Assembly: GCF_004135585.1 (NCBI RefSeq)
Contig: NZ_CP035501.1
Location: 1,165,001 to 1,229,000, forward strand
Direction: 5' to 3'
Source of the DNA: Sphingosinicella sp. BN140058
GTDB lineage: Bacteria > Pseudomonadota > Alphaproteobacteria > Sphingomonadales > Sphingomonadaceae
DNA length: 64,000 nt
Numbering within the stretch: the stretch's first letter is position 1; the number at the start of each line of letters is the position of its first letter. Of the stretch, positions 42,393-50,634 are shown piece by piece. The notes under the pieces were generated by a model. It was not told the origin of the DNA, made no database searches, and was given only the letters and a program-made list of their open reading frames with translations. Made by a program: the position numbers and the translations under genes.

Positions 42393-43235
42393 TCAGACAA
42401 TGCCGAACCCGTCGAGCAGCAGCTTGGTGCCGGCGGCGATCAGCAGCCAATAGACGATGGTGTAGAAGCGCTCCGGCGAGACCCGGCGCACCAGCTTGAC
42501 GCCGGCGAGGCTGGACAGGATCGCCAGCGGCAGCAGGATCCCCGCGGTAATCGCATTGGCCGTGGTGAACTGGCCGAGCGCGAGATAGGCTGGCACCTTG
42601 ATCCAGTTGACCACTGCAAAGAAGATGGCCGAGGTGCCGACGAACACGTCGCGCGGCAATTTGCGCGGCATCACCCACATCTGGAACGGCGGCCCGCCGG
42701 CATGGGCAATCTGGCTGGTGAAGCCGGTGGCGACTCCGAACAGCGCCCCCACCCAGGCCGGAGAGGTGGACGACGCGGCGATCCGCCCACCGCGTTCGGC
42801 CCACAAACGGTAGGCGCCGAACAGGATCGACACGGCGCCAAGGCATGCCATCACCGCGGAAGACGACACCGCCGCGGCAAGAACGTAGCCGAGCACGATC
42901 CCGACGATCGCGCCCGGCAGCATGACCAGCAGGATCCAGCCATCCCAGCTCTTGCGGAAGGCGGCAACGCCGACGACGTCCTGCGCGATCAGGATCGGCA
43001 GCAGGATCGCCGCCGCTTTGACCGGATCGTCGGTGCCGAGCGCCATCAACGGCGTTCCGAGGGCGCCCAGGCCGGAGAAACCGCCCTTGGCCAATCCGAT
43101 CAGGATCACCGCCGGAACGGCGAACAGGAAGAAGTGCAGATCGAAGCTCAGCCCTCGGCTCCTCGCAGACGGTGACGGCAGCGGCCGGGACGGACGTCGC
43201 GCGCCTTCCCTTAGCGGGCGCGGGGGCGGCGACAA
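42393..43235 (-). CDS. TauE/SafE (TSUP) family permease
   Basis: Multi-pass membrane protein with about eight helices. Signature segments are ILIGLAKGGFSGLGALGTPLMAL near the start and GFTSQIAHAGGPPFQMWVMP in the second half, the repeated motif of the sulfite/sulfoacetate exporter family. It probably exports sulfite or organosulfonates, or imports them. No ATG exists before the first helix. The frame opens at TTG 43235, giving an odd Arg/Pro-rich leader; a CTG at 43151 with GAGGAG 7 bases upstream would give a normal N-terminus. Its distance from the organosulfur operon is about 11 kb. Confidence 0.85.
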   Translation of the reverse strand: MSPPPRPLREGARRPSRPLPSPSARSRGLSFDLHFFLFAVPAVILIGLAKGGFSGLGALGTPLMALGTDDPVKAAAILLPILIAQDVVGVAAFRKSWDGWILLVMLPGAIVGIVLGYVLAAAVSSSAVMACLGAVSILFGAYRLWAERGGRIAASSTSPAWVGALFGVATGFTSQIAHAGGPPFQMWVMPRKLPRDVFVGTSAIFFAVVNWIKVPAYLALGQFTTANAITAGILLPLAILSSLAGVKLVRRVSPERFYTIVYWLLIAAGTKLLLDGFGIV

Positions 43236-43316
43236 GCACCGTCAAGCGGTGCCGGCTAAGCCGCTCCGTCTCCAGGGGATTTGCGTTGGCGCACGATCAG
43301 GCTCTAGGAACGGCGC

Positions 43317-44810
43317 ATGCCACTCGTCCCCGAAAATGCGGAGCGCGGCGTCGCCCGCGTGCTTGCCCCGATGCTCGCGCTCGGCTTCGCGGCCCTGCTG
43401 CTCGCCGCTGCGGCCGCGGCATGGCTTCAGGGCCGCAACCAGGACAATGCGGCCGCGGTCGAGCATACCCTGCTCGTCGACGCGAAGATCAGCGACTTCG
43501 CCACGCTGGTCGAGCGCGCCGAAACCGGCCGGCGCGGTTATCTGCTGTCGGGGGACCAGGCGTTCCGGACCATCTTCGTGCGCGCCTCGGCAGGCCTGCC
43601 TGCTTTGGCGGAGGACATTGCCAAGGTGACCGCCGACAACCCGCGCCAGCAGGCGCGAGCCGAACGTCTTCGCGCGCTGCTGCGCCGTCAGCAACTTCTC
43701 CAGACGCAGACCATCCAGCAAGTGAGCGCCGGTCGCACGGCCGATTTCGCGAACTTCAACAAAGATCCAGGGGTTGCCCTCACCCGTCAGATACGGGCGA
43801 TCGCCCAGACCATGCGCGGGGACGAGCGCGCGTTGCTGCGGCTGCGCAACGAGCGTCAGCGCGCCACCCTCGCGACTTTCTACACCGTACTGACGGTCGC
43901 CGGATTGCTGCTGATCCTCGTCGCCGCGGTCACCCTCGCCACCATGCGCCGCTATACCGGCCAGCTTACCGCCTCGCGGAACGAATTGCGCCGTCTGAAC
44001 GGCGATCTGGAAGTCCTCGTCCAGGAGCGAACCAGCGAATTGCAGCGCGCGAACCAGGAGATCCAGCGTTTCGCCTACATCGTCTCGCACGATCTGCGCT
44101 CGCCCCTGGTCAACGTGATGGGGTTCACGGCCGAGCTCGACGCTGCCCGCCAGACGATCGGCGGCTGGATCGAGAAGGTGGAAGAAGAACAACCCGATCT
44201 GGTACCGCAAGACACAAGGCTGGCGGTGCGCGAGGATCTTCCCGAGGCGATCGGCTTCATCCGCACCTCGACCCAGAAGATGGACCGGCTGATCAATGCC
44301 ATTCTTCGCCTCTCGCGGGAAGGACGCCGGGCGCTGACCCCCGAGCCGCTCGACATGAACGCGCTCGTTCAAGGGATCATCGACAACCTCCACCAGCGCG
44401 CCGCCGACGCCGGTGCCGAGATCAGCGCGGGCCCGCTCCCGGACGTTGTCAGCGATCGCGTCGCGATCGATCAGATCCTCTCCAACCTGGTTGAAAATGC
44501 GGTGAAATATCTGAAGCCCGGCCGCCCCGGCATCGTGCGGATCGGCGGTCATCGCGAAGGCGCACGGGTCGTGTTCGAAGTGTCCGACAATGGCCGCGGC
44601 ATCGATCCGAGGGATCACGAGCGTATCTTCGACCTGTTCCGTCGGTCGGGCGCCCAGGACCAGCCCGGCGAGGGCATCGGCCTCGCCCATGTCCGCGCCC
44701 TCGCCTATCGCCTCGGCGGCGTGATCGACGTGCGATCGCAGCTTGACCATGGCGCCACCTTCCGGCTTTCAGTGCCGATCAAACTCGAGGCGGGGACCAT
44801 CGCAGCATGA
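43317..44810 (+). CDS. CHASE3-domain sensor histidine kinase
   Basis: 497-residue membrane kinase. Two membrane helices (about 15-37 and 188-210) bracket a CHASE3-type extracytoplasmic helical sensor with ERAETGRRGYLLSGDQAF. A coiled coil leads to the H-box RFAYIVSHDLRSPL with phospho-acceptor His258; N, G1 and G2 boxes are NLVENAVKY, DNGRGIDPRD and GEGIGLAHV. It resembles bacteriophytochrome-like or Cph1-type kinases in its catalytic half. The stop overlaps the next gene's start, so its partner is the adjacent Rcp1-like response regulator. Confidence 0.92.
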   Translation: MPLVPENAERGVARVLAPMLALGFAALLLAAAAAAWLQGRNQDNAAAVEHTLLVDAKISDFATLVERAETGRRGYLLSGDQAFRTIFVRASAGLPALAEDIAKVTADNPRQQARAERLRALLRRQQLLQTQTIQQVSAGRTADFANFNKDPGVALTRQIRAIAQTMRGDERALLRLRNERQRATLATFYTVLTVAGLLLILVAAVTLATMRRYTGQLTASRNELRRLNGDLEVLVQERTSELQRANQEIQRFAYIVSHDLRSPLVNVMGFTAELDAARQTIGGWIEKVEEEQPDLVPQDTRLAVREDLPEAIGFIRTSTQKMDRLINAILRLSREGRRALTPEPLDMNALVQGIIDNLHQRAADAGAEISAGPLPDVVSDRVAIDQILSNLVENAVKYLKPGRPGIVRIGGHREGARVVFEVSDNGRGIDPRDHERIFDLFRRSGAQDQPGEGIGLAHVRALAYRLGGVIDVRSQLDHGATFRLSVPIKLEAGTIAA

Positions 44811-45253
44811 CCGAACATCATCCGGTAAACATCGTCATGATTGAGGACGACGAGGGCCATGCCCGCCTGATCGAGAAGAACATCCGGCGTGCCGGAATCT
44901 CCAATTCGATCCGCCACTTCACCGACGGCACCTCCGCCCTTCACTACCTGTTCGAGGCGCCCGAGGGCCCGGCGAAGAACGGGCCGGCCCTGGTCCTGCT
45001 CGATCTCAACCTGCCCGACATGAGCGGCACCGACATCCTCGCCCGGATCAAGAGCGAAGGGCCGCTGCGGCGCACACCGGTGGTCGTGCTCACCACCACC
45101 GACGACAAGGTCGAGATCCAGCGTTGCTACGATCTGGGCTGCAACGTCTACATCACCAAGCCGGTGAATTACGAGAATTTCGCCGATGCGATCCGTCAGC
45201 TGGGGCTGTTCCTGTCCGTGATCCAGGTGCCCGACGTGGACGAACACGCTTGA
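44807..45253 (+). CDS. Rcp1-like single-domain response regulator
   Basis: 148-residue stand-alone receiver. The acidic pocket IEDDEGHAR and phospho-acceptor Asp66 in LVLLDLNLPDMSG are present, with Thr in VVLTTTDD and Lys in YITKPVNYENF. The sequence is of the Rcp1 type usually paired with phytochrome-like kinases. It has no output domain, so it should pass phosphate on or bind a partner. It overlaps both neighbours by 4 bases. Confidence 0.92.
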   Translation: MTEHHPVNIVMIEDDEGHARLIEKNIRRAGISNSIRHFTDGTSALHYLFEAPEGPAKNGPALVLLDLNLPDMSGTDILARIKSEGPLRRTPVVVLTTTDDKVEIQRCYDLGCNVYITKPVNYENFADAIRQLGLFLSVIQVPDVDEHA

Positions 45254-46290
45254 GCGACACGGCGCCACCCAAGATCCTCTACATCGACGACGACGAAGGT
45301 CTTCGGCGACTGGTCCAGCGCGCGCTGCGCCGGCGCGGCTTCGAGGTCGGCCTCGCCGCCAACGGCTTCGACGGGGTCGCGATGGTCCGCGAGGGCGATT
45401 ACGATCTGATCGCCATCGACCACTACATGCCGGGCCAGGACGGCCTTGCCACCCTCGCCGCGCTCAAGGCGGTCCCCGATTGCCCGCCGGTGGTCTACGT
45501 CACCGGAACCGACGAGACCCGGGTCGCCGTCGCCGCGCTGAAGGCGGGAGCGGCGGATTACGTCGTCAAATCGATCGGCGACGATTTCTTCGACCTGCTC
45601 GCAAGTACCTTCACCCAGGCGATCGAGCGCGTCCACCTGCGCAGCGCCAAGGAAAAAGTGGAGGAAGAGCTGCGTGCGAGCAATGCGCGGCTCGAAACCC
45701 TGCTGCGCGAGGTCAACCACCGCGTCGCGAACAGCCTTCAGCTCGTCTCGGCCTTCGTCCACATGCAAGCCTCCCTGCTGAAGGACGGGGCAGCCCAGCA
45801 GGCACTGCAGGAGACCCAGCAGCGGGTCCAGGCGATCGCCCACGTCCATCGCCGGCTCTACTCGTCGGGCGATGTCGAGTTCGTCTCGATGGACGAATAT
45901 CTGCATGCCTTGGTCGCCGAGCTCGAGCAGACCTGGTCGACGCCGCACGCGCCGCGGCGGCTGACGCTGGGCGCCGATCCGGTGCGCCTTACCGCAGACC
46001 GTGCGGTGTCGCTCGGCGTCATCGTCAACGAGCTGGTCAGCAACGCCTGCAAATATGCCTATGCGCCGCTTGCCGAGGGCGAGGTGCGCATTCGGCTTTC
46101 CCGCGAGAGCGAGCATGAATTCCTGCTCAGCGTCGAGGATGACGGCGCGGGGCTGCCGACGGACGGATCGATCAAGGGCACCGGCCTCGGCACCAAGCTG
46201 ATCAAGGCGATGGTGAAGAGCCTTGACGCCGAACTCGCCTTCGACCCGGCCCATTCCGGCGTGCGCGCGCTGCTGCGCGCACCGGTCTGA
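45250..46290 (+). CDS. Receiver-HisKA_2 hybrid histidine kinase
   Basis: 346-residue cytoplasmic protein. An N-terminal receiver (YIDDDEGLRRLVQ, Asp57 in IAIDHYMPGQDG, Lys in YVVKSIGDD) is joined by a coiled coil to a HisKA_2 kinase domain with LLREVNHRVANSLQLV (His157), followed by VIVNELVSNACKYAY and DDGAGLP, GTGLGTKLI. In alphaproteobacteria this kinase class often feeds the PhyR general stress pathway. The start is TTG at 45250, overlapping the previous stop (TTGA). With the two preceding genes it forms a three-gene phosphorelay. Confidence 0.92.
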   Translation: MSDTAPPKILYIDDDEGLRRLVQRALRRRGFEVGLAANGFDGVAMVREGDYDLIAIDHYMPGQDGLATLAALKAVPDCPPVVYVTGTDETRVAVAALKAGAADYVVKSIGDDFFDLLASTFTQAIERVHLRSAKEKVEEELRASNARLETLLREVNHRVANSLQLVSAFVHMQASLLKDGAAQQALQETQQRVQAIAHVHRRLYSSGDVEFVSMDEYLHALVAELEQTWSTPHAPRRLTLGADPVRLTADRAVSLGVIVNELVSNACKYAYAPLAEGEVRIRLSRESEHEFLLSVEDDGAGLPTDGSIKGTGLGTKLIKAMVKSLDAELAFDPAHSGVRALLRAPV

Positions 46291-46297
46291 AAGCCGA

Positions 46298-46324
46298 AGG
46301 CGCGGAAGCCGAGCTCCCGCGCCT
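46298..46324. terminator. Bidirectional terminator hairpin
   Basis: AGGCGCGG (46298-46305) pairs with CCGCGCCT (46317-46324) between the convergent genes ending at 46290 and 46345. No T-run. Confidence 0.5.
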
Positions 46325-46344
46325 CCGGTTCGAGGGTATGAAGG

Positions 46345-46830
46345 TTAGAAGCGGAAGCCGAGCCCGGCGACCGTCTGGAAACCGTCGACGCCGGCCTCGT
46401 AATTCGAATAACGCTGCTCGAGGTTGACGAACACGTTGGGGCTCACCGCAACCTCGACGCCGGCGCCGACGCGCACGCCGTCGAGATGAGTGCCGGTTCC
46501 GGTACCGAGGTTCGAATAGCCGGCGAGGCCGTAGAGCAAGGCCTTGCTGCCGACCGGCGCACCGGCGCGCGCGACAATCGCGAGGTCGCGACCGGTGTCG
46601 TCGCTATTCTGATACTCGCCTGTGATCCCGACGATCGCATTGCCGAGATCGTAATCATAGCCGACATTGGCGCCGTAGGTGAACGTGTCGGTGCCGAGCA
46701 GATCGTCATCGGCAACGCCGATCACCGCGCCGACTCGGGGGCCCGCAAAGTTCGCGGCCGAGGTCTGGGCTTGCGCCGGAACGGCGACCAGGGTGGCAGC
46801 GGCGAGCGCGAGCGGAATCATCTTCTTCAT
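46345..46830 (-). CDS. OmpA/OprF-like small outer-membrane barrel protein
   Basis: 161-residue exported protein with a signal peptide (MKKMIPLALAAATLVAVPAQAQ) and a short barrel of alternating strands (FAGPRVGAVIGVADD, YGANVGYDYDLGNAIVGITGEY, VFVNLEQRYSNYE) ending in aromatic GLGFRF. It resembles the small outer-membrane beta-barrel family common in sphingomonads. It is probably abundant and structural. No ligand can be inferred. It converges with the kinase gene. Confidence 0.85.
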   Translation of the reverse strand: MKKMIPLALAAATLVAVPAQAQTSAANFAGPRVGAVIGVADDDLLGTDTFTYGANVGYDYDLGNAIVGITGEYQNSDDTGRDLAIVARAGAPVGSKALLYGLAGYSNLGTGTGTHLDGVRVGAGVEVAVSPNVFVNLEQRYSNYEAGVDGFQTVAGLGFRF

Positions 46831-47013
46831 GGCGTAAACCTTCGAATTGTCACAGCTTCGAACGAAGCCTCCCAAAGATGGTGCGGCTCGGTGAGTTCGC
46901 AAATGCAACTATGTTCATCGCGGTTGCGCGACGTGCACGCGCCTGCCCGACCGCTTGCCCGCTCCCAAGTCGCCCTCTACCAAGTGCACCCTCGTTCATA
47001 GTGGAGCACAGCG

Positions 47014-47334
47014 ATGCGGCGCATTCTCACCTCGGCAACAATCCTGAGCTTCGGCTTCCTCGGCGCGTGCAACGTCAACGTCGACAACAAGACGGAAGCC
47101 GCCGTCGAGAGCTCGGCGGATTCGCTCGGCAACACGGTCGAAACAATTGCAGACGACGCGGGCAACACGCTTGAAGCCGGTGCAGACGCCGCCGGCAACG
47201 CGCTCGACAAGGCGGGCGGCGAGCTCGAAAAGGCCGGCGACAAGATCGGCGACAAGGCTGACGATCTCGCCGACGGGGTCGATGTGGACGTGAAAGTCGG
47301 CGATCACGACGACAAGGCCGCGAACAGCCATTAA
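47014..47334 (+). CDS. Small acidic putative lipoprotein with internal repeats
   Basis: 106-residue protein. The signal peptide ends LGAC, so it is probably a lipoprotein acylated at Cys19. The mature part is acidic and repetitive (DAGNTLEAGADAAGNALDKA and similar heptad-like units GDKIGDKADDLADG), suggesting an extended helix. No family is recognised. A strong hairpin follows. It may be a stress-induced envelope protein, but this is only a guess. Confidence 0.7.
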   Translation: MRRILTSATILSFGFLGACNVNVDNKTEAAVESSADSLGNTVETIADDAGNTLEAGADAAGNALDKAGGELEKAGDKIGDKADDLADGVDVDVKVGDHDDKAANSH

Positions 47335-47343
47335 GGGCCGGCA

Positions 47344-47366
47344 GCGCGGCGGACGTTCCGCCGCGC
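47344..47366. terminator. Bidirectional terminator hairpin
   Basis: GCGCGGCGGA and TCCGCCGCGC form a perfect 10-base stem with loop CGT, between convergent stops at 47334 and 47375. Confidence 0.6.
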
Positions 47367-47374
47367 CGCCACAT

Positions 47375-49045
47375 TCAGGCGGCGGCCTCCGCGCCCGCCT
47401 CGCCCCGCAACTCGCGCGCGAGCGCGACCATCCGCGTCGCGATCTCGCGCTCGCCCATGACGACGTGCCGGGCGCCGACCCGCGCGAGCAGCGCCACTTC
47501 TTCGTCGGAATGGGCACGGGCGATGATCGGGAGATCGGGGCTGAGCCGGCGGGCCGTCTCCGCAACGACGCCGCCTTCGAAGCCTTCGGGAATCGCGATC
47601 AGCAGCTTCGATGCGTCCTCGACGCCGGCGCCCCGCAACACGTCGCGATCCGTCGCATTGCCGACGATCGTTTCGATTCCCGCCGCACGGGCGGCGCGGG
47701 CGACGTCGGGCTGGTCCTCGATCAGGATGAATGCCCGCTGCTCCTCCTGCAGGATCGCGGCGATGAGCTTGCCGACGCGGCCGTAGCCGACCAGCAGGAC
47801 ATGCTCCTCGCGGCGCGCCTGGCGGCCACGCTCCGCCTCCAGCCGGACCGCCTGCGACGCCCCCTGCCGGCTCTTGCCGCGCGCGCCGACCAGCGCGAAC
47901 AGGAACGGGTTCAGCAGGATCGACAGGATCGCGCCGGCAAGGATCAGATCCCGCCCTTCCTGCGGAAGGATTCCGAGCTCGCTTCCGAGCCCGGCGAGGA
48001 TGAACGAGAATTCGCCGATTTGGGCGAGGCTGGCGGAGACTGCGATTGCCGTTTCGCGGCCATGGCCGAACGCGCGGACGATCAGGAAGGCGGCGAGCGA
48101 CTTGCCGAGCACGATGATGGCGACCGTTGCCATCAAGGGTCCGGGCTGCTCGATCAGCACCGAAGGATCGAACAGCATTCCCACCGAAACGAAGAACAGA
48201 ACCGCGAAGGCGTCGCGCAGCGGCAGCGTCTCTTCGGTGGCGCGGCGGCTGAGTTCGGTCTCACCCAGGATCATGCCGGCGAAGAACGCGCCGAGCGCGA
48301 ACGACACGCCGAACACCAAAGCCGCGCCGAACGCGACGCCGAGCGCGATCGCGAGCACGGCCAGCCGGAACAGCTCACGCGATCCGGTGTGCACAACCCA
48401 ATGCAGCGCCCAGGGGATGACCCGCCGCCCGACGATCAGCATCAGGGCGACGAAGCCGGTGACCTTGAGCAAGGTCTCCAGCATCGACAGCACGACCGCA
48501 CCGGAACTTTGGGTGCCCGCCGCCGCGCCGGCGATCGCCGGCAGCAGGACGAGGGCGAGGACCATGGCCAGGTCTTCGACGATCAGCCAGCCGACCGCGA
48601 TCCGGCCGCGCTCGGTGTCGATCAGGTTGCGCCCCTGCAAGGCCCGGAGCAGGACCACGGTGCTCGCCACCGACAAAGCGAGGCCGAAGACGAAGCCGGC
48701 AAATGGCGACCAGCCCAGAGACCAGGCGAGAGCCATGCCCATCAGAGTCGCCGCAGCGATCTGAACGATCGCACCGGGCAGGGCGATGTTCTTCACCGCG
48801 AGCAGATCGCGAAGCGAGAAATGGAGGCCGACGCCGAACATCAGCAGGATGACTCCGATTTCGGCAAGCTCGGCAGCAAGGCCCGCATCGGCGACGAAGC
48901 CGGGGGTGAACGGACCGACGACGACCCCGGCGAGCAGGTAACCGGCGATCGGCGAGACTTTGAGGCGATGCGCCAGCGCGCCCAGGAAAAACGCGACCAC
49001 CAGGCCGGCGACGATGGTGCCGATGAGCGGCGTATGATGGGGCAT
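47375..49045 (-). CDS. CPA2-family cation/proton antiporter with TrkA-N domain
   Basis: 556-residue inner-membrane protein like KefB/YbaL. About twelve helices carry the Na+/H+ exchanger motifs (HRLKVSPIAGYLLAGVVVGP, LLMFGVGLHFSLRDLL, GWLIVEDLAMVLALVLLP). The C-terminal region from about residue 400 has a nucleotide-binding TrkA-N domain (EEHVLLVGYGRVGKLIAAIL). It exchanges potassium or sodium for protons, with gating by a nucleotide or thiol ligand. The ATG at 49045, preceded by GGGAGGA, decides the start. No KefF-like ancillary gene is next to it. Confidence 0.92.
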   Translation of the reverse strand: MPHHTPLIGTIVAGLVVAFFLGALAHRLKVSPIAGYLLAGVVVGPFTPGFVADAGLAAELAEIGVILLMFGVGLHFSLRDLLAVKNIALPGAIVQIAAATLMGMALAWSLGWSPFAGFVFGLALSVASTVVLLRALQGRNLIDTERGRIAVGWLIVEDLAMVLALVLLPAIAGAAAGTQSSGAVVLSMLETLLKVTGFVALMLIVGRRVIPWALHWVVHTGSRELFRLAVLAIALGVAFGAALVFGVSFALGAFFAGMILGETELSRRATEETLPLRDAFAVLFFVSVGMLFDPSVLIEQPGPLMATVAIIVLGKSLAAFLIVRAFGHGRETAIAVSASLAQIGEFSFILAGLGSELGILPQEGRDLILAGAILSILLNPFLFALVGARGKSRQGASQAVRLEAERGRQARREEHVLLVGYGRVGKLIAAILQEEQRAFILIEDQPDVARAARAAGIETIVGNATDRDVLRGAGVEDASKLLIAIPEGFEGGVVAETARRLSPDLPIIARAHSDEEVALLARVGARHVVMGEREIATRMVALARELRGEAGAEAAA

Positions 49046-49108
49046 GAAAATCCTCCCTGACGAGCACGGCGGCACGCATCGTCCGAATGCGCGCCGCCGC
49101 GCCCAGCC

Positions 49109-49423
49109 TCAGCCGATCCCGGCATCCCAAAGCAGTGCGCAGATCATCGCGACCCCCAGCAGAACGACGGCGATGACGATATAGTCCCGCCGCTGCAGGC
49201 CGAGTTGCTGCCGATGATCGGCGCGGAACTGATCGAGCTGCGGCCGGATCGCGTCGATGCCGGTGAGCAGCCCGGCATCGAGCGCTGGTGCCTTGCGCAG
49301 ATAGTGCAGCACTTCGCCGCGCTCCTCCGCGCTGATCTGCGGGTAATTGGCCAGGAGGTCCTGAACGTGGTGCAGCCGCTCGGGATCGGCGGCGAGGCCG
49401 TGTTTACGCATTGTCTGTTCCAT
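49109..49423 (-). CDS. Small membrane-anchored protein of unknown function
   Basis: 104-residue protein with a helical, charged cytoplasmic part (RLHHVQDLLANYPQISAEER, VLHYLRKAPALDAG) and one C-terminal membrane helix (YIVIAVVLLGVAMICALLWD). I do not recognise the family. It lies 63 bases upstream of the CPA2 antiporter on the same strand and may be co-transcribed with it. ATG at 49423 or 49411 are both possible starts. Confidence 0.65.
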   Translation of the reverse strand: MEQTMRKHGLAADPERLHHVQDLLANYPQISAEERGEVLHYLRKAPALDAGLLTGIDAIRPQLDQFRADHRQQLGLQRRDYIVIAVVLLGVAMICALLWDAGIG

Positions 49424-49536
49424 GTGTCTGATCCGAATGTCGCACGCGCGGCGCCCGCAAGCAGGCGACCGGAACGGAAGCCTTCAGGCAGCGCGTGCGA
49501 ATGTTGTGGAGGATGCGGGCCGTCGGCCCGATCGGA

Positions 49537-49938
49537 TCAGACTCGCGGCGGCGCGCGCGCGTCGAACGATTGCCTGGGAGACGCGGCCAGCGGGGCGGTA
49601 GCGCGGCAAGCGGAATACGGCGCCGCGCGGCGTCCGAACCTGCTTCCGAGGACCAGCCCCGCCGCCAGCAGGAGCAGGGCGGCGGGGCCGAAGCCATCGC
49701 CGTCCGGCGATCGGCTGACCACGATCGCCTCGGCCAGAGCTTCGTCGCGCGAGGCGCCGAGCGACACATCGGCGGTGGAGGCGCTGAACGCGGATCCACT
49801 GGTCCGCGCGAGCGGCGAGCCGACCGGCAGCAAGGCATGCGCAAGGATCGACGCCAGCAGCAGCCAGAACGCCATCATCCATCTGCGCCGTGTCGCGGCC
49901 AAATTCACGCCTTCTCCAACTCCATGCCTGTTCTTCAT
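49537..49938 (-). CDS. Putative exported or membrane protein of unknown function
   Basis: 133-residue frame with an N-terminal hydrophobic helix (MAFWLLLASILAHALLPVGS) and a second near the C-terminus (PAALLLLAAGLVLGSRFG), ending in an Arg/Ala-rich tail. The layout resembles small DUF2946-like or PEP-CTERM-like anchors but no motif is convincing. Codon use is like its neighbours. Moderate confidence that it is a gene. Confidence 0.45.
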   Translation of the reverse strand: MKNRHGVGEGVNLAATRRRWMMAFWLLLASILAHALLPVGSPLARTSGSAFSASTADVSLGASRDEALAEAIVVSRSPDGDGFGPAALLLLAAGLVLGSRFGRRAAPYSACRATAPLAASPRQSFDARAPPRV

Positions 49939-50048
49939 GTAGGCACAAACGCCGCGATCGCAAACCGGACGCTTGATGGTGCGTCACCGGCCGGATCATG
50001 CCGCGGGCCGGCTCTCCCAGGCCGACCCGGTTTCGGACGCCCCCGAAG

Positions 50049-50612
50049 TCAGACGATCTCGAGCCTGCCCTTCATGCAGATCGGCTGGTTCAGGTTGAAG
50101 AAGTTGGGCGACGTCTTCATCACCGCCTGGTGGATGTCCTCGAACTGTTCCGCCGTTGCGGGGCCACCGATCCGGACCGTATAATCGAGCTGGCGGTAAC
50201 CGGGCGCAACGCTTTCATCGAGCCCGAGAAAGCCGCGCAGATCGAGCTGGCCCTCGGTGTCGATCTCCAGCATGTCGAGCTCGATGCCGCGCAGCGCCGC
50301 ATTGGCGACGTAGCCGACCATCATGCAGGCGTTGAGCGCGGTCATCAGCAATTCCTGCGGATTGGGCGCGCTGTTCTGGCCCATCAGTTCGGAAGGCTCG
50401 TCGGCCACGACCTTGAAGCGGCGACCGATCTGCGCGCCGCCAAGCTCATAGCCCTCGACGATCGTCTCGCTCCGGGTCTGGCCGGTCCAGCGGGTCTTCA
50501 CCTTGAAGCGAACGATGCCCCTGGCGGGATCCGCGCGAACGTCGTCGACCATCTCTTCCAAAGCGGAAAGATCGAGGCCGTTGACGCGGCTCTTGAACAT
50601 CGTGTCGGTCAT
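50049..50612 (-). CDS. OsmC-family peroxiredoxin-like protein
   Basis: 187-residue protein of the OsmC/Ohr family. The first half contains the catalytic-region strand and helix with PNPQELLMTALNACMMVGYV, where the second redox Cys lies; the usual first Cys-region motif is not evident, so it may be a one-Cys variant. The end has FEDIHQAVMKTSPNFFNLNQ. OsmC proteins reduce organic peroxides. AGGAG precedes the ATG at 50612. It lies 22 bases downstream of the diiron protein gene and is co-transcribed with it. Confidence 0.88.
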   Translation of the reverse strand: MTDTMFKSRVNGLDLSALEEMVDDVRADPARGIVRFKVKTRWTGQTRSETIVEGYELGGAQIGRRFKVVADEPSELMGQNSAPNPQELLMTALNACMMVGYVANAALRGIELDMLEIDTEGQLDLRGFLGLDESVAPGYRQLDYTVRIGGPATAEQFEDIHQAVMKTSPNFFNLNQPICMKGRLEIV

Positions 50613-50634
50613 GTCACGTCTCCTGGGCTGGGGG

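Noticed and set aside
47465..49060. 531-codon plus-strand frame opposite the CPA2 antiporter
   Set aside because: Composition is unlike a protein (Arg, Gln and Asp-rich, no fold motif) and it is fully antisense to a clear antiporter gene.
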